From Oscillospiraceae bacterium (lineage in GTDB: Bacteria; Bacillota; Clostridia; Oscillospirales; Ruminococcaceae), in contig JAHYZA010000009.1 in the NCBI GenBank assembly GCA_019424695.1, positions 1 to 64,000 on the forward strand: 64,000 bases of DNA. Reading direction: 5' to 3'. The notes beneath the pieces are model-generated. The model had not been told where the DNA came from. It searched no databases and was given only the letters and a program-made list of their open reading frames with translations. Below, piece after piece: positions 48,620 to 57,181 of this stretch (positions are counted from its first letter, which is position 1; the number at the start of each line of letters is the position of its first letter). The position numbers were made by a program, and so were the translations under genes.

Positions 48620-50278
48620 ATGGCTGAACTTCTTTGTCCGCATTGCCTGCAGCCGCTTTCGGGCGGGTACAGCGGGGATTGCCCGCATTGCGGCCGTTCG
48701 CTGGAAAACCAGAATCCCGAGGGCGCGTTGCCGCTGGGCACCCAGCTGGCGGGTCGTTATACGGTGGGCAGCTATCTCAGCGCCGATGGCGACGGCCTTG
48801 CCTACCGCGGTGTGCTCAATGAAGAAAAAAAGTTCGTCCTCATCAAGGAATATTTTCCGGTGACGCTGTGCAACGGGCGCAGCGCCGACGGGGCTCTGAT
48901 GCCCAAGGAGGGCAAAGAGGTGCTGTTCAAGACCAGCCGCATGGATTTCAAGGACCTGTACGACGATCTGCACAATCTGACGCCTGCCACCGGCCTGAAT
49001 ACGATCCTGGATGTGATGGAGGAGAACAACACCGTCTATGCCATTGAGGAAAGCGAAAAGGGCATGACACTGACGCACTATCTCAGCCTGCGCAGCCGCA
49101 CGCTGACGCCGGCGGAGGCCCGCACCCTGCTGCAGCCCATCATGGAAGGGGTGACCCAGCTGCACAAGGCGGGCCTTATCCATCGCGGCATCTGTCCCGA
49201 TAACATTCTCTTGCCCATCGACGGGACGGCGCGGCTGACCGGTTACGGCACGCTGGCTCTGCGTACCGGTGGCAGCGAGCTGAAAAGCCAGCTCTACCCG
49301 GGGTATGCGGCGCCGGAACAGTATTCGGCGGCAGAGTTCAGCGGGCGCTACACCGATGTGTATGCGCTGGCGGCAGTCTGCTATAAACTGGTGACCGGCC
49401 AGACGCCGGTGGCGGCGCCGCAGCGCAAGGTGCGCGACAGCCTGGAATCGGCCCATAGCCTGGAGGCGGGGGTGCCGACCTGGTTCTCCCAGGTACTGGC
49501 ATGTGCCCTGCGGCTGGACCCGGCACGGCGGATGCAGACGGTACCGGAACTGATGAGCGCCCTGACGGACCCCAACGTCGCCAATGCGATGTTCGAGCGG
49601 GGAGACAATCAGATCAGCACCCGCAAGATCATGGGGGTCTCGCTGGCGGTCATCGCGGTGCTGGCGATCCTGCTGGTCTGGAGCCTGCTGGATGCGGGCG
49701 GCGCAGACCGCATGCAGAGCGCCACCCCGCCGCCTGCGGTCAGCGATTCGACGGCTGGTGGTGATGCTTCCGCAGAATCGGTGGAGACGGTCCCCGACCT
49801 GGTGGGCAAACGCTATGCCAGCGAGATCAAGGACAATGACCTGTACACCGATTACCGCATCGTCATGACGGAGGAGAACAGCTCCGAGGTGGCAGCCGGT
49901 ATCGTCATCAGCCAGGACCCCGTGGCGGGGACGCTCAAGACCGAGGATGGCCAGATCATCCAGATCGTTGTCAGCAAAGGCCCCAACCTGGTGGAAATGC
50001 CCGATATCATCGGTTTCACCCAGTCCAACGCCAGCAAGCAGCTGGATGAACGCGGCATCCAGTACAAGATGCAGATCATCGAAAATGACGGTACGATGGC
50101 CGAAGGCTGTGTCGCCAAGACCGACGTGCTGGCCGGCACCAAATTTGACGCCGGCAAGACCATCGTCAGCGTGTTCATCGCGGGAGAGCGGGATGACACG
50201 CTGGTGGCTACCACCGGCAGCGAGGAGAGCCAGAGCGCATCCGGCGATGCCGCTTCGGATTCTTCCCAGAGCTCCTGA
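48620..50278 (+). CDS. Zinc-ribbon PASTA protein with a degenerate Ser/Thr kinase domain (pseudokinase)
   Basis: A 552-residue protein. An N-terminal zinc ribbon (Cys 6, 9, 21, 24) precedes a kinase-like domain (about 45-320), a transmembrane helix (about 337-358), and two extracellular PASTA domains (about 390-460 and 461-525). The ATP Lys (VLIK, K76) and the APE segment (AAPEQY) are kept. However, the catalytic loop is HRGICPDN (188-195), with Gly in place of Asp, and the DFG motif is LTGYG (206-210), also without Asp. Both essential aspartates are therefore missing. It probably senses muropeptides or lipid II and signals without phosphotransfer. Confidence 0.88.
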   Translation: MAELLCPHCLQPLSGGYSGDCPHCGRSLENQNPEGALPLGTQLAGRYTVGSYLSADGDGLAYRGVLNEEKKFVLIKEYFPVTLCNGRSADGALMPKEGKEVLFKTSRMDFKDLYDDLHNLTPATGLNTILDVMEENNTVYAIEESEKGMTLTHYLSLRSRTLTPAEARTLLQPIMEGVTQLHKAGLIHRGICPDNILLPIDGTARLTGYGTLALRTGGSELKSQLYPGYAAPEQYSAAEFSGRYTDVYALAAVCYKLVTGQTPVAAPQRKVRDSLESAHSLEAGVPTWFSQVLACALRLDPARRMQTVPELMSALTDPNVANAMFERGDNQISTRKIMGVSLAVIAVLAILLVWSLLDAGGADRMQSATPPPAVSDSTAGGDASAESVETVPDLVGKRYASEIKDNDLYTDYRIVMTEENSSEVAAGIVISQDPVAGTLKTEDGQIIQIVVSKGPNLVEMPDIIGFTQSNASKQLDERGIQYKMQIIENDGTMAEGCVAKTDVLAGTKFDAGKTIVSVFIAGERDDTLVATTGSEESQSASGDAASDSSQSS

Positions 50279-50285
50279 AAAACAA

Positions 50286-50315
50286 AACCACCTGCCCGCA
50301 GGCAGGTGGTTTTTC
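50286..50315. terminator. Bidirectional terminator
   Basis: AACCACCTGCC-CGCA-GGCAGGTGGTT with A-tract before and TTTTC after, between convergent genes. Confidence 0.93.
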
Positions 50316-51902
50316 TTATGGTTTTTGGACCGGGGGCTGACGCAGATCCTCCTCCATCAGCAGCTTTTTCAGCGGCAGCAGGGCGGCAGGTTCCACGCTG
50401 AAATTCCGCACGCCGAGATGCAGATAGACCGGGATGCGCGGAATGCTTTCAATGGTGATACCGCACAGGTATACCTCCACACCGCGGGCTTCCGCCTGCT
50501 GCAGCACCTCTTTGACGAGGCGCTGCACGGCAGGGTTGTCTACCCGGCTCACGGCTGCCGTGGAATCCTGCACCAGCGCCAGGGTGTAACGGGTCAGGTC
50601 CTCAATATCAATGGCCAGCATCTGGGCGCCGTGCTCGATCAGTTCGCCAGCCAGCAACGCCGCCGACGGCATATCCACAATACAGCCCAGGGGCGGAATG
50701 GTCACATCGGGGCTGTTCTTGTGCAGTTCGTCCCGGCAGGTGTCCACTTCTTTCAGGCAGGTATCCCAGTCCTCCACACCGGCGATCATGGGGAAAAGCA
50801 CCCGCAGGTCGCCGTAAGGGGCTGCGCGCAGCAAGGCTTTGATCTGGGGCCAGAACAGCCGGTGGCCGTGCAGCCGGTTGGCGATCTCAGCCGTCCAGGG
50901 GGAGTTGTCATCGGCGCTGGTGTCACAGGTGCGCACGGCGATCATGGCCCCGTCGGAACACTGCAGCTTTTCCTTTATGCACCCAAACTGGGTGTCCTCC
51001 GGCACATCGTCCAGAATCACCGATTCGGTGCGCAGCAGCCCAATGCCGGCGGCGCCCTGGGGCAGCGGTTCGTCGGGGTCGGAACTGGCGTTGGTGGCGG
51101 CCAGCAGGCGGAAAGCGGTACCGTCTTTGGTCAGGCAGGGCAGGGCAGCTACCGGGTCCGGGGTGCGGCCATGCAGGCGGCTCTGGGCGATTTTGCAGTC
51201 GGCCTGGGCCACATGGGCGCCGTCTGGTTCAATAATCAGGGTGGCAGCGCCGTCCGAGGCATCCACGATGGCGCGGTGCCCGGCGGCCAGGGCGGCCACA
51301 CCGTCCCCCAGCTGCACCACAGCGGGAATCCCCATGCTGCGCGCCATGATGGCGGCATGGCTGATGGTGCTGTCCTGGTTGCTGGCCAGTCCCAGGATCA
51401 TGCGTCGGTCCAGACTGAACAGATCACTGGGGAAAAAGCGGTCGGCCACCAGAATGCTGGGCCGTTTCAGATGCAGGCGGCGGCGCGGGCGCCCGTCCAG
51501 AATGTCCACCACCCGGCGGCAGACGTCACAGACGTCCACGCTGCGTTCCCGGATATACTCGTCGTCCACGTTGTTCAGGCGTCCTGCAAAAATCTGCTCG
51601 GCCCGTTCCACGGCGGCGGCACCACCGGCTCCGGCGGCTATGTAATCACCGATCTCATTGGTGAAGGACTCGTCCTCCAACAGCGCGATCTGGAACAACA
51701 GGATATCGGCATCCGGCCCTTTGGCCCGCTGGCTCAACCGGCGCAGCTCGTCCTTGGCCAGAACAACGGCCACATCGTACAGGGCGCGCTCCCGGAACGG
51801 ATCGCATACGATGCGGTGCAGCCCGGCGGTGCCGTGATCGATCTGTTCCACCGGGCCGATGGCAATCCCGGCGGATGCGGATACACCGGTAAACGTATAC
51901 AT
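50316..51902 (-). CDS. Divergent PTS enzyme I (phosphoenolpyruvate-protein phosphotransferase) paralogue
   Basis: A 528-residue enzyme I homologue, against about 570. The N-terminal HPr-binding region and the swivelling domain keep the phospho-His (ISHAAIMARS, about residue 195). The C-terminal barrel keeps LLRTE and a Cys (YLCGI), but several PEP/Mg motifs are changed: DIGGDK reads DTSADD, the GWRAIR arginine segment is not recognisable, VETP/IEIP reads VDMP, and GTNDLTQYTLA reads IEDLTRYTLA. It may be a specialised or weakly active EI. The ATG at 51902 follows AAAGGAGG. It lies 18 bases after a patatin gene. Confidence 0.85.
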   Translation of the reverse strand: MYTFTGVSASAGIAIGPVEQIDHGTAGLHRIVCDPFRERALYDVAVVLAKDELRRLSQRAKGPDADILLFQIALLEDESFTNEIGDYIAAGAGGAAAVERAEQIFAGRLNNVDDEYIRERSVDVCDVCRRVVDILDGRPRRRLHLKRPSILVADRFFPSDLFSLDRRMILGLASNQDSTISHAAIMARSMGIPAVVQLGDGVAALAAGHRAIVDASDGAATLIIEPDGAHVAQADCKIAQSRLHGRTPDPVAALPCLTKDGTAFRLLAATNASSDPDEPLPQGAAGIGLLRTESVILDDVPEDTQFGCIKEKLQCSDGAMIAVRTCDTSADDNSPWTAEIANRLHGHRLFWPQIKALLRAAPYGDLRVLFPMIAGVEDWDTCLKEVDTCRDELHKNSPDVTIPPLGCIVDMPSAALLAGELIEHGAQMLAIDIEDLTRYTLALVQDSTAAVSRVDNPAVQRLVKEVLQQAEARGVEVYLCGITIESIPRIPVYLHLGVRNFSVEPAALLPLKKLLMEEDLRQPPVQKP

Positions 51903-51920
51903 ACGGGCCTCCTTTGGCGG

Positions 51921-53108
51921 TTACAACAGCGGCATTTCGGCCAGCGTGCGGCTGACCAATGCGGTCACAAATTCTTCCGGCACGGCGGTGGCCAGCGCCC
52001 GTTCTGCTACCGGACTGCCTTCTTTGCCGTCCAGCAGAGCGGGAAAACGATGAGCCGGGTCCTTGTCAAAGCTGCCCAGGAAGGCGGCGGCCAGAAGTTT
52101 GGGCGTATAGGGCAGGTCCTCCGGTACATGCAGGCGCTCACAGGCCAGTTCCAGCGGCGCCAGTGCACCTCGCGTCGGGGCGCTGGGATTGGGGGCGAAG
52201 GGCGCCGGGTAACCCATGCGCTGCCGGGCGGTTTTCTCAAGCCAGTCCATGCCGGGCGCGCGGGCATTCACAGCCGAGAGACGATGCTGATAGGCTTCGG
52301 CGAACCGTCCCAGAAATCCGCCGTCGTCAGGCAGGATCGCATAGGCGGTGCCGCCGATGCGGCCGAACAGGCGCATGGTATCAAAATAGCCCAGGGCAAT
52401 GTTGCGGGCTGCCCGGGGCGGGTCAAAGTCCAGCGTGGGGCCAAGATTCCAGTGGCTGCGCACAATGCGGGTGGGCAGTCCGGTGTTGTTCTGCCGCACG
52501 ATGCCGATGCCGTCGATGTCCACGCCCAGCAATTCGGTGGCGCCCATGTTGGCCGCCAGCTGCAGCGGCATGTTGTCCCGCCAGCCGCCGTCGATGTACT
52601 TCACCCCGTCGATCTCCCGCGGGCGCAGGGCTGGAAAGCAGGCACTGGACCCCAGCAGGTATTCTTTCAGCCGCCCCTGGGGAATGTCCTCGATGGGGCA
52701 CTGAATACTGCGCATGGTGGAAAGCTCGGTCATCACCAGACCGAAATGAATCGGGGAACGGCGCACGGCCTCCTCGTCAATGAGCGCGTCGATGCGCTCG
52801 GCCAGGGGTTCCACATTCAGGCCGCCGCTGCGGATCACATCCAGAAAAAAGTTGTTCAGTTCCTCGGGATTGCGGGTGGCCGGCACGTCCAGCACGTCGT
52901 GGATCTCCAGCGAGCGCCAGAGGTCTTCGGCCTCTTTGGCCTTGCCGATGGCGAACATACACCCGTTCAGGGTGCCGACGCTGGCACCGGTGATGATGGA
53001 AGGGTACCAGTGCAGCTCCTGCAGGGCACGCCAGACACCGATCTGGTAACTGCCTTTGGCACCGCCGCCGGCCAGTACCAGCGCGCGGACAGATCCGGCT
53101 GTTTGCAT
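51921..53108 (-). CDS. Patatin-like phospholipase
   Basis: A 395-residue patatin-family lipid hydrolase. The oxyanion loop GGGAKGSYQIG (about residues 15-25), the nucleophile Ser in GASVG (about 41), and the catalytic Asp in DGGWRDNMP (about 181) complete the Ser-Asp dyad. The C-terminal 170 residues are outside the core and unlike common short RssA proteins. The start at 53108 is chosen for AAGGAGGGG upstream; an earlier ATG overlaps that site. No signal peptide, so it acts on internal membrane lipids. It is the first gene of a pair with the enzyme I paralogue. Confidence 0.88.
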   Translation of the reverse strand: MQTAGSVRALVLAGGGAKGSYQIGVWRALQELHWYPSIITGASVGTLNGCMFAIGKAKEAEDLWRSLEIHDVLDVPATRNPEELNNFFLDVIRSGGLNVEPLAERIDALIDEEAVRRSPIHFGLVMTELSTMRSIQCPIEDIPQGRLKEYLLGSSACFPALRPREIDGVKYIDGGWRDNMPLQLAANMGATELLGVDIDGIGIVRQNNTGLPTRIVRSHWNLGPTLDFDPPRAARNIALGYFDTMRLFGRIGGTAYAILPDDGGFLGRFAEAYQHRLSAVNARAPGMDWLEKTARQRMGYPAPFAPNPSAPTRGALAPLELACERLHVPEDLPYTPKLLAAAFLGSFDKDPAHRFPALLDGKEGSPVAERALATAVPEEFVTALVSRTLAEMPLL

Positions 53109-53149
53109 GGGAACACCCCTCCTTGCCATGAAACTGGATATTTATGAAC

Positions 53150-53160
53150 ATTATACCATT
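53150..53160 (-). promoter_or_regulatory. Extended -10 promoter of patatin gene
   Basis: Minus strand TGG-TATAAT (53150-53158) forms an extended -10 element; no good -35 hexamer is seen 17 bp upstream. Confidence 0.5.
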
Positions 53161-53229
53161 GTCTGTACACAATTGCTACCAAGAATTGCGTAACATTTTC
53201 GGGATTTTGCCTGCTTTGGGGCGCGGGAC

Positions 53230-53258
53230 TTGCAAGACGGCGGGGGAGCGTGTATCAT
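53230..53258 (+). promoter_or_regulatory. Promoter of nucleotidyltransferase gene
   Basis: TTGCAA (53230-53235), 17-bp spacer, TATCAT (53253-53258). Confidence 0.65.
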
Positions 53259-53356
53259 AAAGGCAGTGGATAACACCCGGTACGAGCGGGGAAGGGCCGT
53301 CCACCAAGACCGCGGCCCCCGGCAATGTACTGGAGCGAGGAAGGAGTTTATTTCTT

Positions 53357-54286
53357 ATGGCGAAAAAACCGATCCTGGTGGTTATGGCCGCCGGTATGGG
53401 CAGCCGCTACGGCGGACTGAAGCAGATCGATCCGGTGGGACCGTCCGGGGAAGCCATCATTGACTACAGCCTGTACGATGCCCGTCGTGCCGGATTTGAG
53501 ACCGTTGTGTTCATCATCAAGCATGAGATCGAGGACGCATTCAAGGAAGCCGTGGGCGTCCGCGCCCAGCGTGCCGGATTTGAGGTACGGTACGCCTACC
53601 AGCAGCTGGAGAAGCTGCCCGAAGGATTCTCTGTGCCCGAAGGACGCGTCAAGCCCTGGGGCACTGCCCATGCGATTCTCGTGGCCGAGGAGGCCATCGG
53701 GAATGCGCCCTTTGCCGTCATCAATGCCGATGACTACTATGGTCCTCAGGGCTTCCGGCTGGTTTATGATTACCTCAGCACCCATGGGGACGGCCACCGC
53801 TATGCCTGGTCCATGGTCGGCTTCCTGCTGGGCAACACCGTCAGCGCCAACGGCAGCGTCAGCCGCGGTGTCTGCGTCATTGACGAAAAGGGCGACCTGG
53901 TCAGCGTGACCGAGCGCACCTGCATCGAACCCTACGAAGGCGGAATCCATTATACCGAGGATGGCGGTGCCACCTGGACCGATCTGCCGGCGGATACGGT
54001 GGTTTCCATGAACCTGTGGGGCTTCACCCCTGGCTACATTGCCGAAGCCAAGGCCGGTTTCGCGGCATTCCTCAAAGAAAATCTGCCGGTCAATCCCCTC
54101 AAGTGCGAATACTATCTGCCTTCCGTGGTGACGGCCTCGCTGCAGCGCGGTGAGGCGGGAGTACATGTGTTGACCAGTGCCGATAAGTGGTACGGCATCA
54201 CCTACCGGGAGGATAAGCCGGAGCTGGTGGCAGCCCTGCAGAAGATGAGCGCCGACGGTCTGTACCCGGCGGACAAACTGTTCTGA
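53357..54286 (+). CDS. Sugar-phosphate nucleotidyltransferase family protein
   Basis: A 309-residue GT-A fold nucleotidyltransferase. The nucleotide loop AAGMGSRYGGLKQ (residues about 11-23) begins the protein, GTAHAI near residue 103 contacts the base, and INADDYYG (about 121-128) is the metal/sugar site. It should couple an NTP to a sugar phosphate; the sugar is not evident. AAGGAG lies rather far upstream of the ATG. It is 13 bases before a MerR gene, likely cotranscribed. Confidence 0.88.
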   Translation: MAKKPILVVMAAGMGSRYGGLKQIDPVGPSGEAIIDYSLYDARRAGFETVVFIIKHEIEDAFKEAVGVRAQRAGFEVRYAYQQLEKLPEGFSVPEGRVKPWGTAHAILVAEEAIGNAPFAVINADDYYGPQGFRLVYDYLSTHGDGHRYAWSMVGFLLGNTVSANGSVSRGVCVIDEKGDLVSVTERTCIEPYEGGIHYTEDGGATWTDLPADTVVSMNLWGFTPGYIAEAKAGFAAFLKENLPVNPLKCEYYLPSVVTASLQRGEAGVHVLTSADKWYGITYREDKPELVAALQKMSADGLYPADKLF

Positions 54287-54299
54287 TCGGGGGCGTGGT

Positions 54300-54755
54300 A
54301 TGCAGTATACGGTAGGGCAGATGGCCAAGCGGTTGGGGGTGGCGCCTTCAACGCTGCGCTATTATGACAAGGAAGGGCTGCTGCCGTATGTGGAGCGCAC
54401 GGATGGCGGCATCCGCTTATTCAAAGAGAGCGACTACGAATGGCTGAGCATCATCGAGTGCCTCAAACAGTCAGGACTTTCCATCAAGGAGATCCGGCGC
54501 TACATTGATCTGTGCCGGGAGGGAGATGCCACCATTTCCCAGCGGCTGCAGCTGTTTGTGAACCGGCGCCGTGCGGTGCAGCAGCAGATGGCCCAGCTGC
54601 AAAAAACGCTGGACCTGCTGGATTACAAACTCTGGTTCTACCAGACATCGGAGCAGGCCGGTACGACCTCCATCCACGACGGCCAAACGGTGGAAGATGT
54701 CCCGGAAGAATACCGGGAAGCCTTCCGTCACGCCAGAGGCCACGGTGAAAACTGA
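54300..54755 (+). CDS. MerR-family transcription regulator
   Basis: A 151-residue regulator. The N-terminal winged HTH (YTVGQMAKRLGVAPSTLRYYDKEGLL, about 3-28) is canonical, followed by a dimer coiled coil (about 80-118). There is no Cys cluster for metal sensing, which places it with the AdhR-like, aldehyde/organic-stress branch. MerR proteins act on promoters with 19-bp spacers; one such promoter occurs at 227-257 before the cupin gene, so it is a candidate, unproven, partner. Cotranscription with the nucleotidyltransferase is likely. Confidence 0.92.
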   Translation: MQYTVGQMAKRLGVAPSTLRYYDKEGLLPYVERTDGGIRLFKESDYEWLSIIECLKQSGLSIKEIRRYIDLCREGDATISQRLQLFVNRRRAVQQQMAQLQKTLDLLDYKLWFYQTSEQAGTTSIHDGQTVEDVPEEYREAFRHARGHGEN

Positions 54756-54764
54756 ATATGCCAA

Positions 54765-54797
54765 AAGCCCCCTGCCATCTGGCAGGGGGCTTGTCTT
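54765..54797. terminator. Terminator between MerR gene and rsmE
   Basis: AAGCCCCCTGCC-ATCT-GGCAGGGGGCTT, 12-bp perfect stem; T-rich on the right, A-rich on the left. Confidence 0.85.
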
Positions 54798-54849
54798 TGG
54801 AACAGGCAAAACGGCAGGCACCGGCATGGCAGGTCTGCCATAGTATGGG

Positions 54850-55578
54850 TTACTCCAGGTTGCCGGTCAGCAGCATGGCAGCGGTCAGAGCTGCCAGCGG
54901 GGCTGTCTCGCAGCGCAGAATGCGCGGGCCAAGACCCACGGTCACCGCTCCGGCCCGGGCGGCGGCATCGGCTTCCTCGGTAGAAAAACCGCCTTCGCTG
55001 CCGGTGATCAGCGCCAGACGCTGCACACTGCCGGGGACCAGTACATCCCGCAGCGGCGTGCCGCCACCCTCATAGAAGAAGAGGGCCTTGTCATAGCGGC
55101 CCAGCGCCTGGCAGACGGCGGCAAAATTCTCCAGCGGCATGGCCACATGGGGAATCACGGCCCGCCCGGCTTGCTTGGCGGCTTCGGCGGCAATGCGGTT
55201 GTACCGCTCGTTTTTGGCATCCTCTTTCTTGGGGGCAGCCACGCAGTAGCGGCTGAAAAAGGGGATGATCTCCTGCACGCCCAACTCCACGCTGTGACGG
55301 ATGATCTCGTCCAGCTTGCCCTGCTTGGGGTAGCCCACAAACAGGGTGGCTGCCACGGCGGGTTCCGCCTTGCTGGGAGCGCCCTCGCTCACAGCAAACT
55401 CCACCCGCCCCGGTAAAATGGCCGTCACGGTGCCGGTGTATTCCAGTCCGTCCGGTCCGCACAGGACCACCTCTTCGCCCAGGCGGGCGCGCATGACGTT
55501 GGCCAGGTGGTGGGCATCGCTGCCGGTCAGGGCGGCTTGCCCGCCGGACAATTCTCTGGTAAAATAGCGGTGCGGCAT
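54850..55578 (-). CDS. rsmE: 16S rRNA (uracil-1498-N3)-methyltransferase RsmE
   Basis: A 242-residue SPOUT methyltransferase. An N-terminal PUA-like RNA-binding domain (about 1-75, with HLANVMRARLGE) is followed by the knot domain with ITGSEGGFSTEEAD (about 190-203) and GLGPRILRCETAPL near the C-terminus, all diagnostic. It methylates U1498 of 16S rRNA. It starts one base after the prmA stop, with its ribosome site inside prmA, so the two are coupled. Confidence 0.96.
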   Translation of the reverse strand: MPHRYFTRELSGGQAALTGSDAHHLANVMRARLGEEVVLCGPDGLEYTGTVTAILPGRVEFAVSEGAPSKAEPAVAATLFVGYPKQGKLDEIIRHSVELGVQEIIPFFSRYCVAAPKKEDAKNERYNRIAAEAAKQAGRAVIPHVAMPLENFAAVCQALGRYDKALFFYEGGGTPLRDVLVPGSVQRLALITGSEGGFSTEEADAAARAGAVTVGLGPRILRCETAPLAALTAAMLLTGNLE

Positions 55579-55579
55579 G

Positions 55580-56500
55580 TTATGCCTCTTTCTTTTCGCA
55601 GATGATGCAGACCCAGCCGCGCTTTTCTTTCACTTCCACCGGCTGCAGCCCGGCCGCTTCCAGGCCGTCCAGCACTTCCTGCTTGCGCTCGTCAATGATG
55701 CCGCTGGCAATGAAGCGGGCGCCGGGGGCCATCAGGGCGGGCACGTGGGGCGCCAGCGACAGAATGGCGGAAGCCACGATGTTGGCGGTGATGATGTTGT
55801 ACTGGCCGCTGGCCTTGTCCGAAAGGTCGCCCACCAGCACGGTGAAGCGGTCGGCCACACCGTTGCGCTCGGCGTTTTCCCCGGCGGTGCGCACGCACAT
55901 GGGGTCGATGTCCACACCCTCGGCCTCTTTGGCACCCAGCTTCAGTGCTGCAATGGCCAGAATACCGGACCCGGTGCCGATGTCCAGCACCCGCTCGCCG
56001 CCTTTTACAATAGAGTCCAGCGTTTCCAGGCACAGGCTCGTGGTCTCATGGGTGCCGGTGCCGAAGGCCATGCCGGGGTCCATGGTGATCACAATGCGGT
56101 CGGTGTCATATTCCTCCCAGCCGGGCACGATGGCCAGCCGGCTGCCGATGTCCATGGCGTGGTAGTACTTCTTCCAGGCGTTCTGCCAGTCCTCCTGCTC
56201 CACGCCGGTGGTGTTCAGCTGGTAGTCGATGCCGCTGCTTTTCAGCCGCTCCTCAAACAGGGGCAGGATCTCGGCGGGGTTCTCGTCGGGGGCCAGGTAC
56301 ATGTGCACAATGACCACATCCCGCGGCTTGTCCAGCAGTTCCTGCTCGATCAGGTCCACGTGGGCAATCTCCCAAGCCTGCTGTTCCAGGTCGCTGTAAT
56401 CCTCAATATAAATGCCGCCGTTGGCCACCATCGTGGCAATGGCTTCGGCGGTGTCCGCGTCGCGTTTGGCGACGGTGATGCTGATATCGGTCCATTCCAT
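55580..56500 (-). CDS. prmA: Ribosomal protein L11 methyltransferase PrmA
   Basis: A 306-residue SAM enzyme. The N-terminal substrate domain (1-110, starting MEWTDISI) is followed by a Rossmann fold with MAFGTGTHETT (about 142-152), motif I LDIGTGSGILAI (about 171), and TANIVAS near the catalytic loop. It trimethylates lysines of L11. GGAGGT precedes the ATG. prmA followed by rsmE is a widespread Bacillota pair. Confidence 0.96.
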   Translation of the reverse strand: MEWTDISITVAKRDADTAEAIATMVANGGIYIEDYSDLEQQAWEIAHVDLIEQELLDKPRDVVIVHMYLAPDENPAEILPLFEERLKSSGIDYQLNTTGVEQEDWQNAWKKYYHAMDIGSRLAIVPGWEEYDTDRIVITMDPGMAFGTGTHETTSLCLETLDSIVKGGERVLDIGTGSGILAIAALKLGAKEAEGVDIDPMCVRTAGENAERNGVADRFTVLVGDLSDKASGQYNIITANIVASAILSLAPHVPALMAPGARFIASGIIDERKQEVLDGLEAAGLQPVEVKEKRGWVCIICEKKEA

Positions 56501-56524
56501 ACACGAAACCTCCGTTTCAAAATA

Positions 56525-56558
56525 CCTGTATTATACAGGAAATCAGACGGCAATTCAA
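56525..56558 (-). promoter_or_regulatory. Promoter of prmA with palindrome over the -10
   Basis: Minus strand TTGAAT (56553-56558), 17-bp spacer, TATAAT (56530-56535). CCTGTATTATACAGG (56525-56539) is a perfect 15-bp palindrome centred on the -10. Confidence 0.75.
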
Positions 56559-56578
56559 TGTAGAAAGGAGAAATCCCC

Positions 56579-57148
56579 ATGCAAATCCGTTTGCTGGACT
56601 GCGTTGCGGCGCAGCAGATCTATGAAACCCGAATGGTGCAGGATTTTCCTGCCGCGGAACTCAAACCTTTCAGCGCTGTGCGGGAGATGATGCAGGCGGG
56701 CATCTATGAACCGCTGGTCCTGGAGGACGAGGCGGGCAACCTGCAGGCATACGCCTGGCAGGTGATGCTGCCGGGGCACCGCAGCGCGCTGTTGGACTAT
56801 TTCGCCGTACGCAGCGATCTGCGGGGTGGCGGCATCGGTACCCAGGCGCTGCACGCCCTGGCGGAATATTATAAGGAACGCCTGGATGATCTGATCCTCG
56901 AATGTGAGCACCCGGAGGAAGCCCCCGACCGGGCGGTGGCGGAGCGCCGCATCGCGTTCTATCTGCGGGCGGGGGCCTGTGCCACCCGCCTGGAAAGCCG
57001 GGTGTTCGGGGTGCGCTATCGCATCCTGACCTTGCCCTGCGGCGGCCACGGGGAAGATGCTGTGGTCGGGCAGGAACTCAAGGAACTCTATCGCATGATG
57101 GTGCCGGAACCCTATTATCGCGGCAATGTGATATTTTACGGCCCCTGA
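56579..57148 (+). CDS. GNAT-family N-acetyltransferase
   Basis: A 189-residue GNAT protein. The acetyl-CoA loop is LRGGGIGTQAL (about residues 81-91) preceded by the beta-4 strand LLDYFAVRSD. The C-terminal part (RIAFYLRAGA) fits the last helices. The acceptor is unknown. GAAAGGAG precedes the ATG. Its stop lies 33 bases before spoVAC; a GC hairpin occupies the gap, so cotranscription with the spoVA genes is uncertain. Confidence 0.85.
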   Translation: MQIRLLDCVAAQQIYETRMVQDFPAAELKPFSAVREMMQAGIYEPLVLEDEAGNLQAYAWQVMLPGHRSALLDYFAVRSDLRGGGIGTQALHALAEYYKERLDDLILECEHPEEAPDRAVAERRIAFYLRAGACATRLESRVFGVRYRILTLPCGGHGEDAVVGQELKELYRMMVPEPYYRGNVIFYGP

Positions 57149-57170
57149 GGGTATACTACCCCTCAAGGGG
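57140..57170 (+). promoter_or_regulatory. Hairpin between GNAT gene and spoVAC
   Basis: CCCCTGAGGG and CCCTCAAGGGG pair with one bulge around a TATACTAC loop. No T-tract follows and its right arm touches the spoVAC ribosome binding site, so it could modulate translation or partly terminate. Confidence 0.45.
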
Positions 57171-57181
57171 GCGTGGTAACG

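Noticed and set aside
57129..57158. Sigma-G-like promoter for spoVAC (TGATAT-17-TATACTA)
   Set aside because: The -10 is close to CATACTA but the -35 is poor, and the predicted start would fall on the ribosome binding site of spoVAC.
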